From NCBI GenBank assembly GCA_963971225.1, contig OZ020267.1, positions 113,532,936-113,596,935 of the forward strand: a DNA stretch of 64,000 nt, given 5' to 3'. The notes beneath the pieces were generated by a model. The model did not search any database. It saw only the letters and a list, made by a program, of their open reading frames with translations, and was not told the DNA's origin. This stretch comes from Melieria omissa. Its lineage: Eukaryota; Arthropoda; Insecta; Diptera; Ulidiidae. The position numbers and the translations under genes were made by a program. This document shows, piece by piece, positions 1 through 12,485 of this stretch. Position 1 is the first letter of the stretch, and every line of letters begins with the position of its first letter.

Positions 1-1454
1 TAGTGCTGACACGCCCCGCCACGCTGCGCCGAAGTCGAGTCGAAGTATGAGGCTGAGGCTGATGTTCGATTCGCACTACCAAACGGCTGACGCACCTGTT
101 CACCCAAAAAATTTAAGCGTTGAGCAAACATTACAACAATTCGTTGATTTTCCACACAAGTTGGTAACAGGCGGAGCCTGCAACCGTGGCGACAGGCCGC
201 TGCGTCAACGGACTCGGCCTGGACCCACGTACATGTTGTGCATTTTAAAACAGGACACGCACACACACACGTTCGCACTCACACTCCCACGCACGCCAGC
301 CGCACTTTTTTCGCTCGTCATTCGCTCGTCGTTGTGTCAATGGACAGAATGGGTTAACTAATTTGACAACCGAGCAAAAAACCAGGTTACAAATATGAGA
401 AATTTTTCGTCAATGTTTGATGTTCGAAGCAATGGGCGGAAAAATAGGTAATGAAAAAAGGAAACGACATTTAAACGGTTAATTTGATGTGTGATTAAAT
501 TAGAACTTTTGTCTTGTCACTTTGGGTTCGCATAGAAGAAAATAGGCGGTCAATGAAAGGAAAGTTTAATGGGCCATTAGAAAAAATAAAACAAACGTTT
601 AAAATGTTTACGAAGCAATTGGAAGCTGCTGGACGTGGCAAAATTGAATGAAAGGAATGAAAGGAATTAATAGAAAATATATATAAATCAGTTCTTTCCA
701 ACTTAAAGCAGTTGAAAAATGGGCTGAAAGTTATGGTGTAGAAATACTTTATGTTCAAAGCGGAAAATTCTGGAATGCTTGGAAATTATGCTCAATCCCT
801 TCTTTTATGGTCTAAAACTTGTCTCAAATTTAAAGCTTTTGGTGTCAAACCTTAGGCACTTTTTTTGGTACACTTTAGAGAGCGGAAGGGCAAGTGCGAA
901 GTGTCCCTATGCGTCAAGTTCAATGGACCCAATGACTGGTGCTATAGAGGGCTTTTGGCCCTTTCTGGTTGCCCTCACAGTGGTATCAAGTGAAAAATGT
1001 ATTCTTTTTAATCAGCAACTCTGTAGCTTCTGCAGAAGTTATGTGGCCCAACAGTCATTGACTAACGTGGCTTCCAAGGAACCAATGACCGGCCATAACT
1101 CCGATAACAACTCTGAACGTATCTCTTTTGGACTTAGTAGACATTGTACTTCAGAATCAATTCTGGTCAGATTTGATATGTAAAGCTGTCTACTTTTTGT
1201 GTTAAACATTCAAGCAAATGTGAACAAAAATACGAAATAAAAGGAGAAAATGATACTTCTTCAAGGAAATAGTTTTATATATTTATTAATATATATATTT
1301 TTGAAGACATGAACGTAGCACAATGGATTGGTCATGTCTCCCGTTTGAACTGCGAAGCTTCGTCGAGAAAGATGTTTCAGTTTTTGTAGCTCAACAGCAA
1401 ACCATATTTTCGCTGGAAGCACCAAGTTAAAGAATCTCTAACTTGGCTGACCAA
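1..1454. other. Intergenic, no gene seen
   Basis: Only short open frames are present, none with a recognisable domain. The longest (779-1183, +) starts with ATG but has no family resemblance I can name and no compositional sign of coding. A short CA run lies near 256-275. Small exons of a spliced gene cannot be ruled out. Confidence 0.5.
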
Positions 1455-1546
1455 TGATTGATAAATTTCCCCTACTTGTTGTTGTGATTCGAACTCACGG
1501 CTGCTTGAACTCCACAACTGCCTACTGGCCACTGAACCAGCGTCGC
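1455..1546 (-). repeat. tRNA-like SINE head fragment
   Basis: On the minus strand there is a box-A-like block (TGGTTCAGTGGCC, 1540-1528) and a box-B-like block (GAGTTCGAATCA, 1496-1485). They begin 44 bases apart, the spacing of an internal RNA polymerase III promoter in a tRNA. The stretch does not fold as a full tRNA: I see no 3' acceptor strand. The block around TAGGCAGTTGTGGAGTTCAAG resembles the repeated units at 12.1-12.5 kb, so a tRNA-derived SINE remnant is the best reading. Confidence 0.45.
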
Positions 1547-3429
1547 TTATTTATTACTCACATTTCCATTCACTCAACTGAGTTTTATCGCGCCGCAATC
1601 TTCCGCACACACACGTGTCCTTTAACGCCAAAAAATCAACAATACCAACAAGGCGGCAACAGCAGTAATAATGTGCTTAAAATGTCGACTGGCAGGGACT
1701 TAAATTATACATTATCGTGCAGCCGCAAAGCGCTTTGCCACCACTTCAAGCACACCAGCCACGCACCGCCGAAGAAGAAGACTTGGCGTCGACAATTCAT
1801 GAAAAGCAAAACAAAACTTAAAAAAAAAACCGTTAACAACACATATGTGCACATGTGGGTCTTGCACACACACACACACACACATACACACTTGGGTGTA
1901 TTTCATTCAAGTGATTTTCATATATATTTTGGCAAACTTGCGCCGGATTTTAAAGATTCGCAATTTGAAAAGGTGAAAGGACATAAATTTTACGCAAAAT
2001 TTAATCTTTATAAATAAATTTCCGTAATGGTGTCCGCGTGTGAGTGTGTGGCACATATGCATGGATGACACGAGTGCATGTGTGTGAGTGTAGGCCAACG
2101 CAGCTGAGTTGAACGGAGCGGAGTGGAGCGGAGGCCGAGGCGGCAGGCGAAATCAAAAATCGCTGAAAACTTTTTCCTGCCATGGTAAACAATTTTTATG
2201 ACCATAATTCGCATCCAATTTATTTTTCATTTTTCATTTATGCTTACTTGACCAATCCCTTTGAATGACCGACTGTGCCACAACACAAGCAACAACAACG
2301 GCAGCAACTATGACAGCAAAAACTGAAAAAAAACATTCAAAAAGTTTTTTTCGGGGTTTTTTATTTATTTTATTTTAGTTGTTTTTTTGTTGTTATTGTT
2401 TATTTGTTAAGTTCGGGGCACTGTCGAATGCTCGAGGAGCAAAAGCGCACAACAACAACAAATAATAAAAAGAATTATTGATTGCAAAACAGGATGTTTT
2501 TCATTTGTTGTTGCGCTTTTTCAGGCATTCGTCAGTTTCCTTTTTTCTCTCATATATTTTTACTTCCTTTATTTTTTGTCATGTTGATTTTTTGCCATTT
2601 TACTTTATTACTTTATTTTCGAGAGGGGTGGGGCGGGGTCAGGGGGTTTGGGTTTTTGCGCGCGCACACTCGGCGGCGGCAGGAGGCGTTGCGGGAATAT
2701 TTGCCGTTGCCATAAAATGTCACAATCAATTACGAGTCAGGGCGTTAATATTTTATGCATTCGCGCGGCATTTTTTTAATTTTATTAAATCGATTTGCGG
2801 TAAATAACAATATTCTTCATCTTTGCAAGGCAGCGCACGCAATGCTACAATGTTACGAGGCAAACGTAAAAAAACGCACCAACGCAACATTCGAGAATAT
2901 TGAAAATGCAAAAACTGCTGCACATTACATATGAGTTTTGTATATGGGTAGACACACACACACACACATACGTGCACATGGAATAATGATTAAAACGTGA
3001 TACATTGCGGCATTTTGCGCAGCCGTGACCGATATTTTTTGTTAAAGCGCATAATTTGTAAAAAGCAAATGATGAAATGCGGCAACCCTGTGCAGTGCTT
3101 TTACGTGTAAATATATCAGAGAATTTTTGGCATGACTCACACGACAACCATCGACTCTCTCGCAACCATTCATGATGAACAAATGAATTTTGATATTTAT
3201 GAAAAGAAGCCATCGGAAATTTCATATTGATTTTGGATTTTTTTAATTTTTTAGAGGTACATATTTTGTTTAGAGAAGATTTCCATTGAAAGAGCAGCGA
3301 GTTGAGTAGAATGTTGCGACTAATGATTCAGAGGCCATATCCCCCTATCCTATGGTTGGCCTAGTATATGCAATTATCTACTTGCCAAAGCTGGGTACTG
3401 AATCACTAACATATGTGTAGAAGAATGTT
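1547..3429. other. Intergenic, simple repeats only
   Basis: Contains a CA run at about 1864-1892, GT-rich DNA at 2030-2092, oligo-T tracts near 2340-2410 and a CA run near 2952-2970. Open frames here are low-complexity reads through these repeats. No gene or element boundary was recognised. Confidence 0.5.
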
Positions 3430-3772
3430 TTCCAGATATGTAGGTCCATGCTGCCTTCTAAAGTATCTAAGCCCTGTTATCAATGCTGTTTAACATCTCA
3501 AAGTTCTCCGGTTTCTATTTGCTTTGCTGCCTAAAAAAGGCTTCTTTAAAATTGAACGAATTTAAATCTGAGTTCTTTTTAAAGTACCAAATATCTTTGT
3601 AGCTTCAGGACCTTTATGTGTATAAGTAACTTTTCCAGTAAAGTTGGGCCATGGTGCCTTTTGAAGTTCCTAAGTGCTGTTATCAATGCAGTAAGAAATC
3701 TCAGAGTTCCTTGACTTCCATGAAAAAAATGCTTTACTTCACTGTCTTAAGACTTCTTTAAACTTGATCAGG

Positions 3773-4163
<391 letters not shown>

Positions 4164-4322
4164 CGAGTTTCTTTTGAAGTATATATAATAAGTATATAAG
4201 TGTGTATAATAGGTAACTGCTCCAGCAAAGTTGTCCAATCTCGACTAAGAACCTTCTTTGCTTCACTTCAATCGAAATTCAATCTTAGTTCTCTTTGAAG
4301 TAGGTAACTTTTCCAGCATCAT

Positions 4323-4359
<37 letters not shown>

Positions 4360-4369
4360 CAATCAATCG

Positions 4370-4400
<31 letters not shown>
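4323..4400. repeat. Second (AATC)n microsatellite
   Basis: About 78 bases of AATC repeats with single AATA and CGATC variants. It sits at the equivalent place in a duplicate of the surrounding unit. Confidence 0.95.
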
Positions 4401-4575
4401 CGAGTTTCTTTTGAAGTACCAACTCCTTTTATAGCCTCAGCACCTCTATGTGTATAATAGGTAACTTCTCCAGCAAAGTTGTCCAATCTCGACTAAGAAC
4501 CTTTTTTGCTTCACTGTCTAAAGGTTTCTTAAAACTCAATTGAAGATCAATCAATCTTAGTTCTTTCTTTCCAAC

Positions 4576-7568
4576 TCTGCTTACTGCCTCAGCTCAAGCC
4601 AGAGCACCTCTCTCCAATCTGTTCACTAAATCTAAACAACTAGATTTCCTCATACTTTCTTTTCCACTATGCAATTTCAACATAGCTTTTTCCTTAAAAA
4701 TTACGATTTAATTAAATATATTTGCTACGCAAAAGGTAAAATCCACATATAGTTACAATAATTTTCACTTGAACAGCCACATGTGACAGCGGAAGCGTAT
4801 AAACTTTATCGTTACACTCGCTAGCGGCGGCCTTAAGCTGCATCCTGTGCTGCTTCCGGCACTCGTTCGCGCACTCGATAGTTGAAGCCGACTGCAACAC
4901 ATGGCGTCAGTTTCAATATTCACCGATGGAGAGAAAGAGAGAAAATAAGCAGAAATTCTTGCCACTTGTGGCGGCAGTTTTGCATCGGCAGCCAATTGAA
5001 ATTTAGTGGCAGTTGAAAACAGCCAAAGTTGAGCGCGTTGCAAATAACAAAATAATCATAAAAAGTGAGGTTATGGCATATAAGTGAATATTTTCGCAAT
5101 AACTACACGCACACTATACACTTTGTGGGAGTGTGTGTGCGTTGAAAGTGGCATAAAAAAAAAGTTTTCATAAAACGAGCTCAAACAATCCATATTGATT
5201 TTTGTAAAAATATTACTTTGAAAGAAAATGATTGTTTTCGAGGGATCCGGAGGCTTTTTTGAATACGTAAAAGTTAGATATGTACTAAATATATATTAAA
5301 AGACATGAAATTAAAGATTTAAGCAAAAGTTTAATTCCTGCAGCTGTGTCAGTGCAATTTTAACACACACACACACACAGTTGTAGGACATTTAAAAGTT
5401 CTCACCTGGCGTAGTTTGATACGTGGAGAGGTCTTGCGCACAATTCAAAGTTGCAGGTGTTGAAAGGAAGTCGTAGCAAATAAGGAACGTACTCAACCTA
5501 ATCCGTTCAAAGAGATTTTCTATTATTTTGTGTGCACACACACACACAGAAATAAAATTACTGCCGCTCGAAATGTAGTCTGCGTATTTTTGTATGAGTT
5601 CGCTGCAGACTCACAATCAAATTTAAGCAGAGCTTTCTGCAGAATTGCAACACAACACCACAAAAGGATTTAAATATTAAATCGTCTGTTATGAAATGTG
5701 GTTGGCGGCACACTCGAAGAAACGACAAATGAAAATAAGTACAGAGCTTTGACATATTTGCATTTGTGTAATATTGCATCAATTTGCAAAGCAATCTTGT
5801 GACAACTGAGTGCCAAGCTGAATGTGTCAAATAATTTCAGCTAATACGATTTAGTTGCATTTATTAGGACACAATTTCAGTTGTGGATTTGGAAGTGGTG
5901 AAATTTTGCAATATGAATAATGAAATCATGTTCCATAAGCAAATAAATCAAAAAGTAAATTCTTGCTTTAGTACAGAAGAAAGAAACAAACAAACATGAG
6001 AGAAAAATATTTTAAAATATTTAAAAAATTTTTTAAGGAAAACGTTTCGGCCACTTGAAGTTGAAGTTAGGCAGGTAAAGTGGTCGCTGCAACTTCACTC
6101 TTGTCTGGTTCCTTTCTTAGCGTTAAATTCTGCACAGTGTCCCATACACAGCGATACAGACACATTGCCAGTTCTCAGTTCACATCTAATATGTTAGCTG
6201 ACAGTACAACACACCAACAACCACAGCCAACATTTCCCCCCATCACACCAACGCAGCGCTATGCGCTGTACATTTAAATTGTACATTAATTCCTGCCTTG
6301 CAATTACTTAAAATCCACTACCACTTTTGCCTGATTAATCTCATTTAAGGTGACATGAAGCGCGTTTGTTGCATTTAATCAAGTCAACATTTTAAAAGGT
6401 GCAACCGGCCGACGCATTGCATCGCGTCGCCGCTGATTCGCCACATAAATTGTTTATTGAAATGCGTGAAATGGCATGAAAAATTACTGAAAACTTAACC
6501 TGCAATTAAAACGATAAAAGGGGTTAAACCGGAACAACAAAAAAACAGACGGCACTGCGCTCGACACAGAGACGCGCTGACCGCAGTATTGACGCGTCGC
6601 GGCGCGCGCTGATCGATGATGTCGGGCAGCTGTTCGAATCGCTGAATTTCATGTACAATTCGATAATTTAATGAAGCCACCATTTACACGCACACACAGG
6701 TACATTGTGAATTTACCATTGTGTGTGTGTATGCGGGTGTGAGTGTGTCTGTGTGTGTGCGTTGGCAGCTGAATGCGCAGCATTCACATTATCTGTGCGC
6801 TCGAGCAATGAAGCCAAATTGAATTATGCAGCGCAGTCCAGCGTTGGCGTTCGAAATGTGCGGCGTCATTTTTAAATGCAAATTGCAATTAATTTAAAAC
6901 TAATGAGAAATCATAAAAAATTACAATAATAGCACAAAATGCAATAAAGAACGAGAATTCATTAACATTAAAGTTGGGCAATTGTGTGAAATTGCTTAAA
7001 GCTTGCAAGCAAGAAGGGAATGTGATCGAGAGAGAGAATTTTATTCTATATAGATGAATGACAAGTCGAACATGTGGACCATAGATGGGTCTCAGTAAGT
7101 TGTTTTATTGTATTAAATATTTGTCAAAAATTTTGGATTGCGAACACATGATTTCAAGTTCAAAATAAAACCACCCAAAAATGAAATCCAATGTGTGCTA
7201 CTGGTCGCAAGTAAATCATTGTTTGATGGTTCGGATGCCATTTAGTGTTAAGTTCACCAACTTCCAAATGGAGAAGAAGCATCACCACATCTTTTCGGAC
7301 CATTGCACAGTGATTCGACTCCATACAACCGCGGGACAAAATTAGAAGGAGTGGTCCGTTCTTCATAAAATTTTGTATACTAGTTAATCATGGTCTGCTG
7401 AATTGAAATCCCCATTTTTTTTTTCTTACATTGCTGTAGTTTGGCAATTCCTGAGACTTAATTTTGCGAATTTCGTCATTTTTGGAGAGCTATAGCACGA
7501 AGTGTGTTGGCTAAATTTTCAGATTTTACATTTAATCGGTAACCTCAACATTGATTATTGCAAACAGT
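4576..7568. other. Intergenic, no gene seen
   Basis: AT-rich DNA with CA runs near 5363 and 5532 and a GT-rich stretch at 6719-6762. Short open frames (for example 6080-6277 +, 7160-7366 -) have no recognisable domains. Confidence 0.5.
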
Positions 7569-7580
7569 AACAAAAACTGT
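7569..7580. repeat. Left target-site duplication of the LINE
   Basis: AACAAAAACTGT, identical to 11088-11099. It immediately precedes the first base of the truncated retrotransposon and so fixes its 5' junction. Confidence 0.92.
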
Positions 7581-10500
7581 GTATTGTGTTTAATGGCATT
7601 TCTTTCTTCCCGTTGACAGATTTTGTTACGCCAGATCTGTGCGCGGCCAAGATCAATTGCAACTCCAGGGAATTGATCATAGCGTCAGCATACTTCCCTG
7701 GAGATGTACCCGAATGTCCCACGACGATAGCAGAACAGCTTGTTGCTTATGCTAGGGACAATCGTCTGGAGCTGGTCCTAGGGTGTGACGCGAACGCCCA
7801 TCACACTATCTGGGGAAGCACGGACACCAACGCTAGAGGTGAGTCATTATTCGATTATATACTCTCACTAGACTTAAGTATATGCAATGTCGGAGGTAGT
7901 CCGACGTTCATAACTAGAACTAGGGAAGAGGTGCTAGACCTTACCCTAACTACTTCTCTATCGAAATCACTTGTCAGCAACTGGCGAGTATCCGAAGAGC
8001 CCTCATGTTCTGACCATAGACATATAAGGTTTAGGTTAGGTGACAAGTCACTGACTGCCGTGTCCTTTAGGCCAAAAAGGCAGACCGACTGGGACAGCTA
8101 TTGTCACCAGTTAAGGCACGACATCACTACACAACTTGAAAACAGAGTTGACACAATAGATAGGCTGGAAAGGGCATCCAGGAAACTCCAGGAAGTCGTA
8201 GTGAACGCCTATGAAGAAAACTGTCCCTTAAAAACTAAAACTTTTAAAAGACAGACACCTTGGTGGAGCAGTCATCTTAGCTTGCTAAGGAAGGGAGTAC
8301 GGAAACTATTCAATAGGGCCAAGCGGAATAACGACTGGCAAACCTACTCCGATGCTCTCACCAAATACAATAAAGAGATTAAGAAAGCCAGGAGGGAATC
8401 TTTTAGACGCTTCTGCGAGGACGTGAACGACGCGAACTCAGGCTGTAGGCTCCAAAAGATTCTGTCAACCGATAAACCATGTCCGATTGGATCCTTGTCT
8501 AACGAACAGGGTGAACTCACAAATAGTGCGCAGGATACATTAGCCCTGCTCACTAAAGTCCATTTTCCGGGATCAGAAATAATAGACGACCCCGACCATA
8601 ATAACTATAGCGGCTGGCAGTCACACTGCCCCAGTAGGGATGATTGGAGATTGGCCAATCTCATCTGCAAACGTTCGATTGTAGAATGGGCGATAGGAAC
8701 GTTCTCCCCGTACAAGGCGGCGGGAAAGGATAAAATCTTCCCGGCGCTGTTACAAAGAGGACCAGACAGTCTGTTGCCCATTCTTTCGAAAATATACACA
8801 TGCAGTTTGGCGCTTGGCTACGTTCCGGAGGTGTGGAGAACAGTGAATGTTGTCTACCTTCCTAAAGCCGGAAAGTCAAACAAAAAGGATCCAAAGTCCT
8901 TCAGGCCTATAAGCTTGATGTCATGTGTACTTAAGGGTATGGAGAAGGTAATAGAGAGATACCTCAGAGACGAAGTCCCTATCCGAAATCCTCTAAGTGC
9001 ACACCAACATGCTTACCGAAAAGGCAGGTCTACGGAAACAGCCCTATCTGCCCTGGTCAGCAAAATCGAAAAATCCCTTGACGAGAAAGAAATCTGTTTA
9101 GTAGGTTTCCTAGACATAGAGGGGGCTTTCAACAACACCACCTATGAAGCTATAGGATCTGCTTTAGAGGTATTTCAAGTGCCGACTGCACTTATAAGGT
9201 GGATCTCCACGATGCTCAAAAGCAGACTAATACAGTCCGACTTAAATGGCATCAAGATCCTAGCCAGAACGGTCCGGGGCTGTCCCCAGGGGGGCGTACT
9301 ATCTCCTCTACTCTGGTCCATGGTCATTAACGGATTAATCCGCATCCTCTCGGATCGAGGCTATGACGTTATTGCCTATGCTGATGACCTGGTTATTGCG
9401 GTTAGAGGCAAAGACGGGCAGACCGTCTCTGATCTACTACAGGGTGCAATAAAAATTGTAGAGAACTGGTGCGCCCAGCAGAATCTATCGGTAAACCCTG
9501 ATAAGACAATCATCGTACCGTTCACACTCAAAAGGAAATATGACCTGAGACCGATAAAGGTTTTTGGCAAAGATGTAGGCTTCGTAAAAGAAGCCAAATA
9601 CCTTGGGGTAACTCTAGACAGTAAATTGAACTGGAAACCTCACATGAATCGTACTATTCAGAAGGCGGGCAACGCTCTCTGGACTTGTAAACGAATCTGT
9701 GGCAAAAACTGGGGAACGAAACCGATATGGCTTCAAAAAATCTACACCCTAGTCATCCTCCCCATTATCACCTATGGGGCGATAGTATGGTGGAAAAAAA
9801 CCACAGAGAAAACGACTGCGAACAGACTGGAACGGTTGCAAAGAGTAATTAACTCCTGCATCACTGGCTGCCTTCGCACGACGCCAACAGCTGCCCTCAA
9901 TGTACTATTGGGAGTTTTGCCGTTGGACCTAACCGTACAAATGAATGCGGTCATTAGTATACATAGACTGATGCATAGTGGATTCATACCACAGGATCTA
10001 CATGCAAGCGGTCACCGCTCCATTGTTAAAGAACGGAGGCGAGACGGAAGCTTTTGGTTGCCTCTTGACTCAATGCCTCCGCGACACATCTTTGACAGGA
10101 AATATAAGACACATATTCCTAACAGAATAGACTGGGACAATTCAAAAATCAGTCTTACCTGTGATGACATTATCTGGTACACTGATGGATCCAAGACTGG
10201 AGAAGGCACAGGATCTGGGATATATAGTTCCAGTACCCAAATGTCAGTCAGCCTTGGTAGTTTGGCAACCGTCTTCCAAGCGGAAGTCTGTGCTATCAAT
10301 CAGTGTGCCAGAGAAATTCTGAACCTTCACCCTCATCGGAAAAGGATTATCATAATGTCAGACAGCCAGGCCGCAATAAGAGCCTTGCACGCGTCGACAT
10401 TTACCTCTAAGTTGGTATGGGAGACAGCTAATCTCCTCCAACAACTATCAACAGGAAATCGAGTAATAGTACACTGGATTCCAGCACATTGCGGCTATGA

Positions 10501-11087
10501 CGGTAATGAGGATGCAGACAGATTGGCAAGGGAGGGAGCTGGAAAGCGACCATTTGGACCCGAACCGATCTTAGGTGTCAGCAAATCTCATTACAAAGGT
10601 TGTATTAAGCAAGAATACTTGATCAAAGCAAATGCAAGATGGTCAAAATCAATTGGTATGGAATGTACCAAAGCCTTTTTCCCGCGATACTCAAGCAGAA
10701 ATGCAAAGTTTCTCCTACGCTTGAGCAGACCGGAACTAAAACTCATGACAGGAGTAATCAGCGGACACTGTCTGCTAAACAAACATAAGACCCGTCTGAA
10801 ATTAACAGACAGTGAAATATGTAGATTTTGCATGGAGGATGACGAGACTTCCATACACCTGATAACTGAATGCCCGGCCTTAGTCCATGCAAGAAAGCAG
10901 GCACTAGGCAAGGAAATATTACAGACTACTCATCTGTCTGAAATTGATCTCGCAAGAATTAAAATGTTCTTTGAGAAAATAGGAGGAAATAGTCTCTTCC
11001 AGTACTGAACTCGGGCAAGGCACAATAGTTCAAAATGAACGCAGTGCCATAGACAGCCAATGTCTAGCCCCAATCAATCTCAATCTC
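7581..11087 (+). mobile_element. 5'-truncated non-LTR retrotransposon with RNase H (I/LOA-like)
   Basis: The 3507-bp insertion is bounded by a perfect 12-bp direct repeat. Its left edge falls inside the endonuclease domain, which is the usual 5' truncation of target-primed reverse transcription. After the stop at 11008 come about 80 bases of 3' UTR and a tail of imperfect CAATCT repeats (CAATCAATCTCAATCTC) in place of poly-A. ORF1 and the start of ORF2 are missing. The intact frame and unmutated duplication point to a recent insertion. An APE-type endonuclease, RT, RNase H and C-terminal CCHC together are typical of the I/LOA group. I cannot name the element more precisely. Confidence 0.95.
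7586..11008 (+). CDS. LINE ORF2 polyprotein, N-terminally truncated (endonuclease-RT-RNase H-CCHC)
   Basis: The open stretch gives 1140 residues without a stop; its first codon is GTG, so it is not a genuine start. Residues 1-150 are the C-terminal part of an APE-type endonuclease, with DANAHHTIWG and the SDH motif (SCSDHRHI). The reverse transcriptase covers about 390-680, with the catalytic YADD at 598-601 and CPQGGVLSPLLW upstream of it. The RNase H domain has D867 (WYTDGS), E900, D926 (MSDSQAA) and D976, the complete DEDD set, plus HWIPAHCG. A CCHC knuckle (CRFCMEDDETSIHLITEC) ends the protein. The first half of the endonuclease and any ORF1 are lost, so this copy should not mobilise itself. 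In a full element this protein nicks the target and copies the RNA there. Confidence 0.95.
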   Translation: MFNGISFFPLTDFVTPDLCAAKINCNSRELIIASAYFPGDVPECPTTIAEQLVAYARDNRLELVLGCDANAHHTIWGSTDTNARGESLFDYILSLDLSICNVGGSPTFITRTREEVLDLTLTTSLSKSLVSNWRVSEEPSCSDHRHIRFRLGDKSLTAVSFRPKRQTDWDSYCHQLRHDITTQLENRVDTIDRLERASRKLQEVVVNAYEENCPLKTKTFKRQTPWWSSHLSLLRKGVRKLFNRAKRNNDWQTYSDALTKYNKEIKKARRESFRRFCEDVNDANSGCRLQKILSTDKPCPIGSLSNEQGELTNSAQDTLALLTKVHFPGSEIIDDPDHNNYSGWQSHCPSRDDWRLANLICKRSIVEWAIGTFSPYKAAGKDKIFPALLQRGPDSLLPILSKIYTCSLALGYVPEVWRTVNVVYLPKAGKSNKKDPKSFRPISLMSCVLKGMEKVIERYLRDEVPIRNPLSAHQHAYRKGRSTETALSALVSKIEKSLDEKEICLVGFLDIEGAFNNTTYEAIGSALEVFQVPTALIRWISTMLKSRLIQSDLNGIKILARTVRGCPQGGVLSPLLWSMVINGLIRILSDRGYDVIAYADDLVIAVRGKDGQTVSDLLQGAIKIVENWCAQQNLSVNPDKTIIVPFTLKRKYDLRPIKVFGKDVGFVKEAKYLGVTLDSKLNWKPHMNRTIQKAGNALWTCKRICGKNWGTKPIWLQKIYTLVILPIITYGAIVWWKKTTEKTTANRLERLQRVINSCITGCLRTTPTAALNVLLGVLPLDLTVQMNAVISIHRLMHSGFIPQDLHASGHRSIVKERRRDGSFWLPLDSMPPRHIFDRKYKTHIPNRIDWDNSKISLTCDDIIWYTDGSKTGEGTGSGIYSSSTQMSVSLGSLATVFQAEVCAINQCAREILNLHPHRKRIIIMSDSQAAIRALHASTFTSKLVWETANLLQQLSTGNRVIVHWIPAHCGYDGNEDADRLAREGAGKRPFGPEPILGVSKSHYKGCIKQEYLIKANARWSKSIGMECTKAFFPRYSSRNAKFLLRLSRPELKLMTGVISGHCLLNKHKTRLKLTDSEICRFCMEDDETSIHLITECPALVHARKQALGKEILQTTHLSEIDLARIKMFFEKIGGNSLFQY

Positions 11088-11099
11088 AACAAAAACTGT
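11088..11099. repeat. Right target-site duplication of the LINE
   Basis: AACAAAAACTGT, identical to 7569-7580. It directly follows the CAATCT-type tail. Flanking bases on both sides differ, so the duplication is 12 bp. Confidence 0.92.
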
Positions 11100-11812
11100 C
11101 TTAGGACCCTTTAGTTTTGCAATAAAAACGATAATAATAGATGTATGTTTTGCATTTTTGCAGATTTTGTCATTTTTCATGCTGATTGCATACTTTTAGG
11201 GATAAATAAAATAAATTTTCGAAAAATACGTGTTTGGACCACTTTTCAAATTGAATTATTTTCTGAGATCGGAAGATATCGGAGGATGTAATTACATTAT
11301 CCGACAAAGAAAGAATGCTTCTTAAAACAAAAAAAAATCAAGGAACATACTTTCACATACTTTTTAGATATTTTCCTCTAAGTGTTGCCAATTTTCAGAT
11401 TTTTAATTTAGAAAAATATTTTGAATTAAAAATGAAGTAAAAGCCTACGCGTTGCAAATTTTGAGAAAACATTAAAAACGAAAATGTCCACATCATTTCT
11501 TATTCTATATTGAAAGTTTAAGCAACTTCTTGGTAACCATGTATTTTTTAATTTTTGTTACTCAATAGACTAAAGAACAGAAAATATGAGTTTAAATTTT
11601 TGTGTGAAAAAAGTTTCAACTTTGAGCCACTATTGCTTAGACACTAACTGTTTTTTGCACGGATTTTTTAGGGTTTTCTTAGTTTGAGTTTTTTCTTTCA
11701 AATTACATCAAAATCGTTAAATTCTGAGACTACAAATTTTTTGAATTTTGTCTATGGAACGAATGACTGTGCATTGATTTGCTTCTCATTCAGGTCCAAG
11801 TTTCATACATAT
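11100..11812. other. AT-rich intergenic DNA
   Basis: Nothing recognisable: AT-rich sequence with oligo-A and oligo-T runs, no domain-bearing frame and no terminal repeats that I could pair. Confidence 0.5.
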
Positions 11813-11954
11813 TAGTGGCGCACACAGGATAGGTTTAGGGGGTTCAAACCACCCAAACACAAAAATTGCTGGTCCAAAAATTGTTTTCGAGTGGTATTCA
11901 GCTCAAAAGTTGTACCGAAAATTCTCCCAAAAAGAAATCTTGTGTGCGCCAGTA
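11813..11954. mobile_element. MITE, family A copy 1
   Basis: About 142 bp with inverted ends: TAGTGGCGCACACAGGAT at the left, and TACTGGCGCACACAAGAT when the right end is read in reverse. The interior (GGGGGTTCAAACC ... ACAAAAATTGCTGGT ... GGCTCAAAAGTTGT type) recurs near 20.5, 27.4 and 51.5 kb. The CAGTGGCG-like ends suggest a hAT relative, but I could not find an 8-bp target duplication, so superfamily is inferred. Confidence 0.7.
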
Positions 11955-12049
11955 GGTGATGTGAAGATGGAAATGAAGGCTACAAGCCTTTAATAGCACT
12001 CAGCCCATTCGGACCATTGTTCTTTGTCCATGGGGAACGGTAGAAAAAA

Positions 12050-12485
12050 AGAAAGGATAAGGGAGGAGAGTTGTGGTTATCTGACTACTCCGAACTTTTT
12101 CTTTTCTTTGTCGCAATTCGGACTCATGGCATGGTTCTTAAACTATTCAGGTGCCTATGTAAAGCACAATAATGAGATAAATTGTCTCAAGCATGTTGTC
12201 TGAGAATGTTTTGGACTCAGCACTCGACCCCATTTAGCTACCCGGCCGCCTATGTTGATACAATGAATGAATGAAATAAACTGGCCCGAGTGTGCTGTCT
12301 GATGCCTTGCACGTTTTTCCTGCTACCGTAGTTTCTACTTTGCACTCAGAACAGCTTCTCTTGGCTACACAGCCGCCCATACGAGGCTCAAAAAGGGGAA
12401 AAATTGCATCAACTGTGTCTTCTCTCTGCTCATAACGGTTTAATTCAGGCCTCAGCTTTTTAAACTACTCAGCTGCCTATTTGAA
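12050..12485 (-). repeat. Tandem tRNA-like SINE head units
   Basis: Four minus-strand blocks of the form TAGGCRSCTG-GTAG-TTTAAG end near plus positions 12160, 12262, 12385 and 12480, roughly 95-130 bases apart. The first is followed by CATGAGTCCGAATTGCG, a box-B-like block. They resemble the 1.5-kb fragment. I read them as repeated or serially inserted tRNA-derived SINE heads; they are diverged and probably inactive. Confidence 0.4.
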
